From Mobiluncus curtisii subsp. curtisii ATCC 35241 (GTDB taxonomy: Bacteria > Actinomycetota > Actinomycetes > Actinomycetales > Actinomycetaceae), in contig NZ_GL385912.1 of the NCBI RefSeq assembly GCF_000146285.1, positions 252,865 to 316,864 of the forward strand: DNA of 64,000 nt. The letters run 5' to 3'. The notes beneath the pieces are model-generated. The model was not told where the DNA came from. It did not search any database and saw nothing but the letters and a program-made list of their open reading frames with translations. The translations under genes were made by a program, and so were the position numbers. Shown in pieces: positions 18,579 through 27,275 of the stretch (position 1 is the stretch's first letter; each line of letters begins with the position of its first letter).

Positions 18579-19426
18579 TACTCGTGACCTTCAGTGTTAT
18601 GGCGATACCGGGATGCCCGATCGGGACGCAAAGCAGGATGCTGCGCTGCAGAAGTCATCTTGCGCAACAGATTCACCGGGTCAGGGGAACGCACCAGCGC
18701 TTCACCGACCAAGATGGCATCAGCCCCGACCCGAGCATAATCAAAGACTTCCTGTGGACCATGCACCCCAGATTCCGCAACCACGGTGATGTCGGGAGGA
18801 ATGACGTCAATAGTTTGCTCGCACATGGAGCGATCTACCGCGCCCGTTTCTCGGTTCCGAGCGTTGATACCAATGAGACGCGCCCCGGCCGAAATAGCCT
18901 GCCGCGCCTCCAAACGAGAATGACACTCTACCAAAGCGCACATTCCCAACGAATGTGTCCGTTCCACCAACGATTCCAATACTATCGGTTCCAGCAAAGC
19001 CACCATCAGCAGCACCATATCCGCGCCCATCGCCCGCGACTCGTGAATCTGATAGGGAGTGACCACATATTCCTTGCGCAGCAGCGGCACGTCCAGAGCC
19101 TGACGGACCTGTACAAAGTCCTCTGTCGTCCCCAGGTAGTTAGGATGATCCGTCACCACAGAAACCGCTACTGCCCCGCCTTCGATGTATTCCCTGGCTA
19201 ATTCCACCGGATCTTCAATGGGATTGAGAAAACCAGCGGTCGGAGTTTGCCGTTTGATTTCCCCCATGATGGCGACAAAACCGGGACGGGAGTGCAGCAC
19301 CGCCAAGCCGTCTTTTGGGCTGGGAGCGTGACGAGCCTGCTCTTTGACGAGTTCCAAAGGCACTGTGGCCTCGCGCAGGGCAACCCCAGCTTTGGCTTGA
19401 CGGTAAAACTCCTCATAAGTCAGCAT
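18578..19426 (-). CDS. trpC: Indole-3-glycerol phosphate synthase
   Basis: Closes the indole ring from carboxyphenylaminodeoxyribulose phosphate in tryptophan synthesis. The 282-residue product is a TIM barrel with GEIKRQTPTAGFL (normally IAEIKRASPSKG, catalytic Lys kept), VSVVTDHPNYLGT (SVLTDxxxFxGS), LLRKEYVV, LIGINARNRETG and VVAESGVHGP, each in the expected order. Start chosen at the ATG overlapping the hisI stop (TGATG), which leaves LTYEEFYRQAK as N-terminus; a 14-residue extension would read into hisI. Lying between hisI and lgt without other trp genes is common in actinobacteria. Confidence 0.95.
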   Translation of the reverse strand: MLTYEEFYRQAKAGVALREATVPLELVKEQARHAPSPKDGLAVLHSRPGFVAIMGEIKRQTPTAGFLNPIEDPVELAREYIEGGAVAVSVVTDHPNYLGTTEDFVQVRQALDVPLLRKEYVVTPYQIHESRAMGADMVLLMVALLEPIVLESLVERTHSLGMCALVECHSRLEARQAISAGARLIGINARNRETGAVDRSMCEQTIDVIPPDITVVAESGVHGPQEVFDYARVGADAILVGEALVRSPDPVNLLRKMTSAAQHPALRPDRASRYRHNTEGHE

Positions 19427-19884
19427 CAATAACCCGCCGTCTCCGTCGCCCCGTCGGGGGGCTTGCACCAGGGTTCTGAGGTCGCCACATCTGCGTCCAC
19501 TCGCGCCGGCGCGATGACTCCTCCAGCATCAAAACAAGACCGGGTACCGGTGTGGCAGGCGGCACCTACCTGTTTCACCTGCAGCAGCAGCGCGTCTCCG
19601 TCGCAGTCCATCTCGATTCGGCGCAGGAACTGAACATGACCGGATGTGTCACCTTTACGCCAATAGACTTGCCGGCTGCGCGACCAGAAAGTGACCCGCC
19701 CTTCGCGCAGAGTGCGCGCCAAAGCCTCATCGTTCATGTAACCGACCATGAGCACGCGTTTCGTGTCAAAATCTTGAATTACCGCAGCAAACAGCCCCTG
19801 GGCGTCGCGTTTCAGACGCTGGGACACATCATCGGGTAATTCGGTCACGGAATTATATTGCCAGCAGACGTGATATTTACCCAA
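19426..19884 (-). CDS. hisI: Phosphoribosyl-AMP cyclohydrolase
   Basis: Opens the adenine ring of PR-AMP, third step of histidine synthesis; zinc and magnesium enzyme. The product (up to 152 residues) has the family motifs LMVGYMNDEAL, TFWSRSRQVYWRKGDTSGH and the metal-binding DCDGDALLLQV with the Cys pair CHTGTRSCF. The family is about 110-130 residues, so the TTG start at 19884 may be too early; a GTG at 19848 is an alternative and gives 140 residues. No clear ribosome site settles it. No HisE domain is fused. It is coupled to trpC and lies 91 bases after hisF. Confidence 0.94.
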   Translation of the reverse strand: MGKYHVCWQYNSVTELPDDVSQRLKRDAQGLFAAVIQDFDTKRVLMVGYMNDEALARTLREGRVTFWSRSRQVYWRKGDTSGHVQFLRRIEMDCDGDALLLQVKQVGAACHTGTRSCFDAGGVIAPARVDADVATSEPWCKPPDGATETAGY

Positions 19885-19975
19885 ATCGCTGAGAGCAAAA
19901 TAAATTGCCTAAACGCACAAGCCTGTTCCCGGTCAGGCGATAAGGTCGCGAAGTCCGCACGCCGTGCTGTAAAAA

Positions 19976-20767
19976 CTAGCGAACCGGGAACCCTGCCGCG
20001 CTTAAAGCCGCCTTAACTTCCGGCACTGAAATTTCCCCAAAGTGAAAGACGGAAGCCCCCAAGACCGCATCCGCCCCGGCTTGTGCAGCTGCCACGAAAT
20101 GTTCGACGCGACCTGCACCCCCGGAAGCAATGAGGGGAACGGGACAAACCGGACGAACCGCCTGTAGCATCTCAATGTCGAAGCCGGACTTGGTGCCGTC
20201 AGCGTCCATCGAGTTCAACAGCACTTCCCCAGCACCGTGTTCGCAGGCCTGATTAATCCATTCCAAAAGGTCAATACCGGTAGATTGTTTGCCTCCATGT
20301 GTGGTGACTTCATAGCCCGAAGGAGTGCGTACCTCGCCCTGCACTCGCCTGGCATCCGCCGACAGCACCAACACTTGCACTCCGAAGCGCGACGCAATCT
20401 CGGTGATGAGTTCCGGGCGAGCAATCGCGGCGGTGTTGATACTGACCTTATCGGCACCGGATTTCAGCAAACGTTCCACGTCCGCAACGCTGCGCACCCC
20501 ACCACCGACCGTCAGGGGTACAAAAATCTCACGAGCGCACTGCTGCACGACTTCTGCCATCGTCGCCCGCCCCTCCACGGAGGCAGACACGTCCAGGAAC
20601 GTTATTTCGTCCGCCCCAGCTGCGCAGTAACTCGCCGCCAGTTCGACAGGATCTCCCGCATCGCGCAAGTTTTCAAAATTGACCCCTTTGACTACGCGAC
20701 CCGCATTTACATCCAAACAGGGAATCACTCGCACTGTCAGAGTGTCATCAGCGTAACGGTTCGACAT
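19976..20767 (-). CDS. hisF: Imidazole glycerol phosphate synthase, cyclase subunit
   Basis: With HisH makes imidazole glycerol phosphate and AICAR from PRFAR. The 263-residue TIM barrel has [20 protein letters not shown] (catalytic Asp and Lys), [19 protein letters not shown] and the second phosphate site LIASGGAG, with catalytic Asp in [13 protein letters not shown]. All are in the expected order. HisH is not in this window. It begins 8 bases after the stop of the FKBP-like gene, with AGGTGA before the ATG, and so belongs to the pafA transcription block. Confidence 0.96.
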   Translation of the reverse strand: MSNRYADDTLTVRVIPCLDVNAGRVVKGVNFENLRDAGDPVELAASYCAAGADEITFLDVSASVEGRATMAEVVQQCAREIFVPLTVGGGVRSVADVERLLKSGADKVSINTAAIARPELITEIASRFGVQVLVLSADARRVQGEVRTPSGYEVTTHGGKQSTGIDLLEWINQACEHGAGEVLLNSMDADGTKSGFDIEMLQAVRPVCPVPLIASGGAGRVEHFVAAAQAGADAVLGASVFHFGEISVPEVKAALSAAGFPVR

Positions 20768-20775
20768 TTGTCACC

Positions 20776-22449
20776 TCAAGATTCTTTCGTCATTTCGGGA
20801 TTATCCCAGGCCGCCAAAATATCTATAACCAAGATAGTTGCCTGGTTCCCGGAGCCTTCGGCAGGAGGCACTTCCAGCAGCATCCGAGAGCCAATCTTGC
20901 GGTCCACAATGCCGCGCGCTGCCCCCTGCTGCACTTTATCATCGAGTTTTAACTTCACCGGTTCAGACCAGTGATCTTTCAGCAGTGCGGGCGGATTCGA
21001 GTAGGAAAATTCCTGATATTTCACCAGTACCGTCTGACCGGGAGCCACTGTCGCCCCCGAACCAGTAATCAGAGGATAGAAACGAAAATCACCGCTGAAG
21101 TCCGAGACGATGCTGGGGCGAACTTGCCCCTGGTCTTCGGTAACGGTTACCCCCGCCTCGGGCGGTAGTGGCTTCATCTGGGCATTCAGGGAGGTAGGAA
21201 TAATATCTATAACCCCGATTTCCATGGTGGACGTGCCCTGTTTCTCGACAGGCTGTTTCAACAGGTAGCGTGACCCTTCGGTGGCACCCCGCACCGCGTG
21301 ATACAGTTCCGTACCGAAGACCTTGGCAGAAAGCGGACCTACCAACACGGATTCATCACCAGGGGTGGATTCCAGTTTCCCGGTCATTCCCGAAAAGACC
21401 GTCACCCGCAACGCGACCATGGTATTGTCTTGAATCTTTTGCCCGTCGCCTTTTATCAGACGTTCAGTAGAGCTTCGTTCCAGAGGAATGGGCTCAGACA
21501 GGGTCAGCACGGGTTGCGCCCCGATCGCGCCCAAGACTTCAATCTTTGATTTCGCGGGGTCGCTGACAGCCACGGCGCTGCGATACCACATAATCAAAAG
21601 TGCTAAGGCAACAGTGAGCGCCAAGAGAATTCCTAAAGTGAGGGCAATCGGGACGACCTTCGTCTTTGCTAATGGTTTCGGTCTCCGAGGTAGAGACGCC
21701 GCACGTCGCAATTTCGCCGCCCGACGGGGGCTGTGAACCTTTGGCTTTACCGGCTCAACGAAAGCCCGATTTTGCACGTCTTCACGTCGCAAACTGACCG
21801 TAGGCACCATTTCGGGAGGAAGACTCAGGATTGCTTCTGGTACCGGAGCTTCTGTGGGTACAGATACTTCGACGGGGGCATCCTCGATAACTGAATCCGG
21901 GATTGGAGACACTTCCGTATCGCTCGAGGTAACGTCGAGATTGGCGGGTTCCGTCCACGGGATGTAATCCATTTGGTTCGGAATTGGGGCGGGCGTTTGC
22001 CCCGGTTGTTGTGCCGCCACGCGGGTGGAACGACGCGGTAACACGGCAGGCATTGCCGGCGGAGTGAGGGGTATCGATACCACCTGTTCTTCTGGGGGCA
22101 CAAGGGCGGGGGGCGGAGTTTCGACAGGCGGTGCCGGGGCTGCGGCGGGGGGCAGTTCCTGACCGGACGGGGATGTTTGACGAAGTTGCGAGTCTGCTTT
22201 CCGGGTCATTTCCTGGAAAGCTTCTAAGTCCTCGAAGCCGTTGGCTTTTAACCAAGACGTCAGCAGATCTTTGGCACCCTCCGTTATCGGCTGGGTCGCG
22301 GCAGAGGACTTTTGCTCGGCATCCTCCGCCATCATTCGGGCACGCCGACGCGGCGAAAGGTTCGGGTCTACCTCACGCCTAACGTAAGTTCCTGCATCAA
22401 CCGGACCTGCGGCCCGGTGCGAGGAACGCCGGGGGCTTTCTTCGCTCAA
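20776..22449 (-). CDS. Membrane protein with two degenerate FKBP-like domains
   Basis: A 557-residue protein: residues 1-260 are proline-rich and charged, probably cytoplasmic and disordered; one membrane helix is at about 266-289; the rest should be outside the cell. The extracellular part looks like two worn FKBP-type peptidyl-prolyl isomerase repeats. The second is the clearer: GATVAPGQTVLVKYQEF, then a linker, then DRKIGSRMLLEVPP and a last strand ATILVIDILAAWD, the order of an FKBP domain. The first has RGATEGSRYLLKQP and MEIGVIDIIP. The usual active-site aromatics are hard to find. In other actinobacteria an FKBP gene often follows pafA, which supports this reading. It overlaps pafA by 4 bases. 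Confidence 0.65.
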   Translation of the reverse strand: MSEESPRRSSHRAAGPVDAGTYVRREVDPNLSPRRRARMMAEDAEQKSSAATQPITEGAKDLLTSWLKANGFEDLEAFQEMTRKADSQLRQTSPSGQELPPAAAPAPPVETPPPALVPPEEQVVSIPLTPPAMPAVLPRRSTRVAAQQPGQTPAPIPNQMDYIPWTEPANLDVTSSDTEVSPIPDSVIEDAPVEVSVPTEAPVPEAILSLPPEMVPTVSLRREDVQNRAFVEPVKPKVHSPRRAAKLRRAASLPRRPKPLAKTKVVPIALTLGILLALTVALALLIMWYRSAVAVSDPAKSKIEVLGAIGAQPVLTLSEPIPLERSSTERLIKGDGQKIQDNTMVALRVTVFSGMTGKLESTPGDESVLVGPLSAKVFGTELYHAVRGATEGSRYLLKQPVEKQGTSTMEIGVIDIIPTSLNAQMKPLPPEAGVTVTEDQGQVRPSIVSDFSGDFRFYPLITGSGATVAPGQTVLVKYQEFSYSNPPALLKDHWSEPVKLKLDDKVQQGAARGIVDRKIGSRMLLEVPPAEGSGNQATILVIDILAAWDNPEMTKES

Positions 22450-23849
22450 ACTTCCTCCATTGTTTTCATAAGCATATCGACTTCTGGGCTGGTAACTGCA
22501 AAGGGGTCGCTGAGTGTCACGGTTCCCAATCCTGATTCCGGCAGACGTAGATGAGTCCAGTCCACTTGCAAATCTGCCCGGTGTTCCCGCGCCGCTGTAA
22601 TCAATGCGCCGCGCACCTTGGCGCGAGTGTTTTGCGGAGGTACCGTTTTCGCAGCCTCAACCGCGTTCGGGCAGGTCAACCGAGTTGCTAAGCCGCGCTG
22701 ATCCAAGCGAAGCCCTCCGGGGGTGATGTCGTGATAAGCCAGATCCAAACGTGCCATTTTGGAGTCAGACCATTCCAAATCGTGACGTTGACGCAGACCA
22801 TTCAGTAACGAAAATTTTGTCGCCCAATCCAAATGCCCCGTTAAAGCGTCCAAATCTTGATTCCGTAGCGCCGTCAACCATTGCCCCCAATGCGCCAAAA
22901 CTTCGCGATAGTCCGCACCCATCTCAGCCCCGGAAAACACTTCTGAGAGACGGTCGCGGAAAGTTTCTTGCATATCCAGTGCACTCCAGAGTCGTCCATC
23001 CGTCAGTTCCACCCGAATCTGCCCCCCAAAATTTGTGACATCCGAGGTGATGTCGCGTAACGCGACGATGGGTGAGGTCAGAGAGAGGTCAGAAAAATCC
23101 ACCCCCGCCTCCAGGGCTGCCAGCAACAGGTTCATCGTCGCGATTTTGAAACGTGTCGGAGGCTCTAAAACGTTGGAATCACCCACAATGACGTGCAAAC
23201 GACGATACCGTTTCGGGTCCGCGTGGGGTTCGTCGCGTGTGTTCACCAACGGGCGAGTGGAAGTGGTGGCGGCGGACACGGCGTCATCTATCTGGAAAGC
23301 CCGCTGTGAGAAGCAATAGCGGGTTTTCCCTTGAATCCGCAGCAGGGCACCAGCCCCGGTGATGACTTGACGGGTCACTAAGAAAGAGACGAGAGCATCG
23401 ACCAGGGAACGAAACTTCCCATCTCGGTACAGCAGATAGTTTTCGTGGCAGCCGCACGAGTGACCCGCCGCATCCAAGTTGTTTTTAAACAGGTGTACCT
23501 GGGTTTTCGTGCCAGTTTGGGCGCTCAGACGATTGCTGGCCCCAGCCGCCATATCCGCCAGGATTTCCACCCCGGCGCGGTCTTGGTTGAGCACATCGTC
23601 TAGGCTCAAGCATTCCGCTGTGGCGTATTCGGGATGGGATCCGACATCGAGATAGAGCCGTGCCCCGTTGGGAAGGAACACTGAAGTGCTTTGGTTGCGG
23701 GCGAGGAGGTCACGAAACAACACCCGTCCAGCCGTGTCCGCATCCGCCACCGGCTTTCCTCCCGACACCGCCGCGGCAAGAATGCCATATTCCGTCTCGA
23801 TACCGAAAATGCGGCGCGGCAAGCAGTCCAGGTGAGCGTTTCGCGCCAA
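22446..23849 (-). CDS. pafA: Pup-protein ligase PafA
   Basis: Joins the C-terminal glutamate of Pup to lysines of target proteins using ATP. The 467-residue product has the glutamine-synthetase-like opening RRIFGIETEYGI with the catalytic Glu and the beta-strand ARLYLDVGSHPEYATAE, the HENYLLYRD and KTRYCFSQRA segments, and the short C-terminal domain. It is distinguished from Dop by the absence of the Dop loop insertion after the first strand. TTG start, three bases after the pup stop. In mycobacteria prcB and prcA lie between pup and pafA; here the genes are adjacent. Confidence 0.95.
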   Translation of the reverse strand: MARNAHLDCLPRRIFGIETEYGILAAAVSGGKPVADADTAGRVLFRDLLARNQSTSVFLPNGARLYLDVGSHPEYATAECLSLDDVLNQDRAGVEILADMAAGASNRLSAQTGTKTQVHLFKNNLDAAGHSCGCHENYLLYRDGKFRSLVDALVSFLVTRQVITGAGALLRIQGKTRYCFSQRAFQIDDAVSAATTSTRPLVNTRDEPHADPKRYRRLHVIVGDSNVLEPPTRFKIATMNLLLAALEAGVDFSDLSLTSPIVALRDITSDVTNFGGQIRVELTDGRLWSALDMQETFRDRLSEVFSGAEMGADYREVLAHWGQWLTALRNQDLDALTGHLDWATKFSLLNGLRQRHDLEWSDSKMARLDLAYHDITPGGLRLDQRGLATRLTCPNAVEAAKTVPPQNTRAKVRGALITAAREHRADLQVDWTHLRLPESGLGTVTLSDPFAVTSPEVDMLMKTMEEV

Positions 23850-23852
23850 GGT

Positions 23853-24038
23853 TCACTCGCCGCCTTTTTGCACGAACCCTTGCACGAAGGTCCCCGCATC
23901 CTCGGCAACCAGGTCCTCGATTTCGTCAAGCAGGTCGTCCAGTCCTGCGGGTTCTTGAATCTGACCGTGTCCAACAGGAAACGCACTCGAGTCAGGTGAG
24001 GTGGGGGTTGCCGGATAATTTGTCTGGTCTTGTTTCAT
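23853..24038 (-). CDS. pup: Prokaryotic ubiquitin-like protein Pup
   Basis: Small, largely disordered modifier that PafA attaches to lysines. With the start at 24038 it has 61 residues, against about 64 in the family. The conserved C-terminal half is present: LDDLLDEIEDLV, then FVQGFVQKGGE. The last residue is already Glu, so Dop deamidation is not needed before ligation, unlike the GGQ form of mycobacteria. Start: ATG 24038 has GGAG about 6 bases upstream, whereas an ATG 4 codons earlier (24050) has a poorer site; both remain possible. It is followed directly by pafA. Confidence 0.93.
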   Translation of the reverse strand: MKQDQTNYPATPTSPDSSAFPVGHGQIQEPAGLDDLLDEIEDLVAEDAGTFVQGFVQKGGE

Positions 24039-24095
24039 AACATTCTCCATTGTGCCACTTCATCTCCACCTTTAGGGTAAGCATAGCCTGTGCAA

Positions 24096-25676
24096 TCACG
24101 AAGTTAACGCCTGATTAGAGAACGGATCACGCAGGTAAATCCGCTGCAGCCGATCCCGCCCGACACGAACCACCAAAGCTGTCCAACTAGCTGCAACCAA
24201 GTCTTTTCGGTGGGCTACTGCCTCTCCACGGACTTTCGCGCGTGTGCCGGCAGGGGGCTGGGTGGCAGCCAAATTAATATCCGTAGCGGGCGCGACCTCC
24301 TCAACGTGACCTTTCGCTCGCAACTTATCGACCGGGGACAAGCCGGGTCGCAAATCAGCCCATTGAATGTCCAGAGCAGCCAATTTTTCACTGGACCAGC
24401 CACCGGGAATTCGCCGACTCAATGCCTGGAAAATCGTACGTTTCGCCACCCATTCGACCCGCCGCGCCGCCGCTACAGGATCCTCGCGCAGTATCCGTAC
24501 GGTATCTACCCAGGTCAGTGCATCAGTGAGCGCATCCGCTAACAGAACGTCCCGGTCTTGGGAATGCAAGAAATCTGCCACTGTGTTTGCCGCAACCCAC
24601 TGCCACTCCAACGCGCTGCGCTCTGTCCCGTCGGCACACTGCAAGGTCGTCTGAAAATCAATGTCGTGGGACACCTGCCACCCGGCTGCTACCGGGTCGC
24701 ACTCTAGAAACAATCCCTCTACCGGCGGAGCCTTGTGACTAATCTTCCAAGCCGTTTCCACAGCTGCCAGCCACGCCCGGCTCGCGGCAACTTTAGCCAA
24801 GATAGAGCCGGGGAACCGATTCGCATCGCCGTTGATGACGTGCAGACGGCGCCACTTTGAACCGGCATGAGATTCGTCACGAGTATTGACGATGGGTCGG
24901 TTGAACGTGGTTTGCAAACCAACCAAATCGCCTACAAAATCTGCACGTTGCGACATCTGGAAACCGCAAGTTTCACTGTTCTTTCCGATACCGACCCGAC
25001 CGGCACCGCAAATCACCGGTCGCGTCACCAAAAATGGCACCAAACAATCGCGCAGCAGCGGAAACGGAACTTCCCGAGCCAACAGGTAGTTCTCATGTGA
25101 ACCGTAAGACCACCCTTTGGAATCAGTGTTGTTCTTGTACAGCACGATCGGTGAACCATAGCTGGAGGCAACGCTCATGGCTCGTCGGGCCACATATTCC
25201 CCCGCTACGTCCCACACCACCGCATCGCGGGCGGTCAAAACTTCGGGAGTGGAGTACTCGGGGTGAGCATGGTCAACATAGAAACGTCCTCCATTGGTTA
25301 ACACCACATTCGTCAGCATGGGAGAGGATTGACCCACCAACTCTTGCACTGAAAACGTGTCCTCCGCAGCAGTCTCCACACCTGGAGATGCCGGGGCAAA
25401 CCGCTGGGGGTCATCAGTCAACATGGTCGGGTCAGCACTGGCGCGGTCCAGTCGCGTGCCTCGTAAATCTTGGAGGGGATCCTCCCCTTCCCAGTCCCAG
25501 CCAATCGCTTGCCCATCCGGACGCAAACTCGCCTGCCAGGAACGCACAGCTTGTGCCGCCACCACGGACAGGCTCTCAGGACTATGCCGGAAGTCGGGTT
25601 GAGTGTAAACTTCCGAATCCGGGTCAATCGCTATGCCATACTCGGTTTCGATTCCTACCACGCGTTGATTTGTCAC
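24096..25676 (-). CDS. dop: Depupylase/deamidase Dop
   Basis: Removes Pup from targets and, in species with Pup-GGQ, deamidates Pup. The 526-residue product begins QRVVGIETEYGIAI and has a long insertion after it (about residues 40-110), the so-called Dop loop, followed by NGGRFYVDHAHPEYSTPE, KNNTDSKGWSYGSHENYL and the STRDESHAGSKWRRLHV-like region. The catalytic acidic pair of the fold is retained in the first strands. Since Pup here ends in Glu, depupylation should be the main job. It starts 15 bases after arc ends, so is co-transcribed. Confidence 0.94.
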   Translation of the reverse strand: MTNQRVVGIETEYGIAIDPDSEVYTQPDFRHSPESLSVVAAQAVRSWQASLRPDGQAIGWDWEGEDPLQDLRGTRLDRASADPTMLTDDPQRFAPASPGVETAAEDTFSVQELVGQSSPMLTNVVLTNGGRFYVDHAHPEYSTPEVLTARDAVVWDVAGEYVARRAMSVASSYGSPIVLYKNNTDSKGWSYGSHENYLLAREVPFPLLRDCLVPFLVTRPVICGAGRVGIGKNSETCGFQMSQRADFVGDLVGLQTTFNRPIVNTRDESHAGSKWRRLHVINGDANRFPGSILAKVAASRAWLAAVETAWKISHKAPPVEGLFLECDPVAAGWQVSHDIDFQTTLQCADGTERSALEWQWVAANTVADFLHSQDRDVLLADALTDALTWVDTVRILREDPVAAARRVEWVAKRTIFQALSRRIPGGWSSEKLAALDIQWADLRPGLSPVDKLRAKGHVEEVAPATDINLAATQPPAGTRAKVRGEAVAHRKDLVAASWTALVVRVGRDRLQRIYLRDPFSNQALTS

Positions 25677-25691
25677 AAGTCCAGCCCCTGA

Positions 25692-27275
25692 CTAGGAATA
25701 TGACGGGTCGCGGACGACCCCGCTGGCAATGCAGTTGATTCCCAAGTCTCGTGCCAGCGCCTCCGGTGGCAGCAGCGACGTTAGTGCCGCAGTCTGCGCG
25801 ATAGTGTCCGCAAGGGCGGCGTTGAGATCCTCCCAGCGAATCCCGTGCCCGTCGCCGTTCAGTTCACGACCTATCGCTAAATTTTTGGCTTGGTTCGCAA
25901 TCGAAACCAGCAAAGCCCCGGAAATCATGTCGCTAAAAAACACTTTCCGTTCGTGTTCTTTACCCCCTACCTCGACGTAGCGCAGGGTGCACAGATAAGT
26001 GGCTGGTTCCTGGACAAACAGGCGATTGACCGCGGCTTCCACCAGGTTTACAGCAAAAATTGTCGCTCCCCCGGCCGCGGACATTTGCGCCTCATCGAAA
26101 GGGGTCGCTGGGCTGAAATGGTGAGCCAAAATACCCCGCGCCGCCGCCTCATCCGGACGCCCCACGCGAATTTTGACGTCAAAGCGACCGGGGCGCAGCA
26201 GTGCCGGATCAATCATGTCCTCCCGGTTTGAAGCGCCAATGACTATCACGTCTCGCAGCTCATCCAAACCGTCCATCTCGGTCAACAGTTGCGGTACCAA
26301 CATAGTTTCCACATCGGAGGAAATACCCGAGCCGCGGGTACGGAACAGGGCTTCCATCTCATCAAAAAACACCACCACGGGGTGCGTACCCGCTGACAGT
26401 TCTCTAGCGCGGTCAAAAATGGCACGTATCTGCCGTTCCGTTTCGCCCACGAACTTGCTGAGCAGTTCGGGTCCTTTCACGGAGAGAAACACGCTGGGTT
26501 GGTCGTATTGCACCGCCAGGGATGTCGCCACAGCCTTGGCAAGCATGGTTTTTCCACAACCGGGAGGTCCGTACAGCAAGACACCTTTGGGTGCGCTCAG
26601 ACCGTAGGAGGCAAACAGATTGCGATGGGTATAGGGCATCTCCACCGCCGCCCGGATATGCGCAATCTCCGTGTCCAGCCCCCCAATATCGTCATAGGTG
26701 ACTCCCGGCACTTCGGGCTGCAATGCTTGTTCGACCCCGGCGCTTTCGAGCAGTTCCAATCCCCAACCTGCCCGCGTATTTACCAAAAGGGTGTCACCGA
26801 CTTTCAAGGTTTCGGCAAAACCGGGGCGCAGCCGCACCGCAACTTCCGTTCCGCTGGATAGGCGTACTACCGACCGATCCATCTTTAGGTCACATACGGT
26901 AGCCACAGTTCCAAAGAGGGAACGTGGGGCGCTACCCACCACCACCGGGGTGGCGTCTATCCACACGGCATCACCCGGTTGGAGCTGGTCCACCCCCGCG
27001 AACTCCTGCACCGCTAAGCGAACGTGCTTTCCGTCCCAAGCGACCTCTGCCAGTCGAGAGGGCTGGTTGACATCCGTTCCGGTCACAGTATCGGTGGAAA
27101 ATCCTTCAAAAATAGCGTGCGACAAGGGCGGTTGACCGATTTGTCGCAGCTGGGAGCGCAGGGACTCCAGTTGGGTTTTTGTTTCTCGCAGAGCAGCTTT
27201 CAGGCGTGCGTTGTGTTCTCCGACAGAAATAACCTCACGTTTCAAATCTTCGATACTCGGATTGGAATCATTCAT
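25692..27275 (-). CDS. arc: Proteasome-associated AAA ATPase ARC/Mpa
   Basis: Hexameric ring ATPase that binds Pup through its coiled coils and unfolds pupylated proteins. The 527-residue product has an N-terminal coiled coil (about 5-48), two OB-like domains (about 50-190) and an AAA module with Walker A GPPGCGKT at 236-243, Walker B VVVFFDEME near 300 and arginine-finger region DPALLRPGRFD. It ends in PSYS: the penultimate Tyr of the proteasome-docking tail (QYL in mycobacteria) is kept, but the hydrophobic residue before it is not. ATG 27275 has AGGAGG 8 bases upstream; a longer ORF reaching 27524 runs through trmI and is rejected. Confidence 0.95.
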   Translation of the reverse strand: MNDSNPSIEDLKREVISVGEHNARLKAALRETKTQLESLRSQLRQIGQPPLSHAIFEGFSTDTVTGTDVNQPSRLAEVAWDGKHVRLAVQEFAGVDQLQPGDAVWIDATPVVVGSAPRSLFGTVATVCDLKMDRSVVRLSSGTEVAVRLRPGFAETLKVGDTLLVNTRAGWGLELLESAGVEQALQPEVPGVTYDDIGGLDTEIAHIRAAVEMPYTHRNLFASYGLSAPKGVLLYGPPGCGKTMLAKAVATSLAVQYDQPSVFLSVKGPELLSKFVGETERQIRAIFDRARELSAGTHPVVVFFDEMEALFRTRGSGISSDVETMLVPQLLTEMDGLDELRDVIVIGASNREDMIDPALLRPGRFDVKIRVGRPDEAAARGILAHHFSPATPFDEAQMSAAGGATIFAVNLVEAAVNRLFVQEPATYLCTLRYVEVGGKEHERKVFFSDMISGALLVSIANQAKNLAIGRELNGDGHGIRWEDLNAALADTIAQTAALTSLLPPEALARDLGINCIASGVVRDPSYS

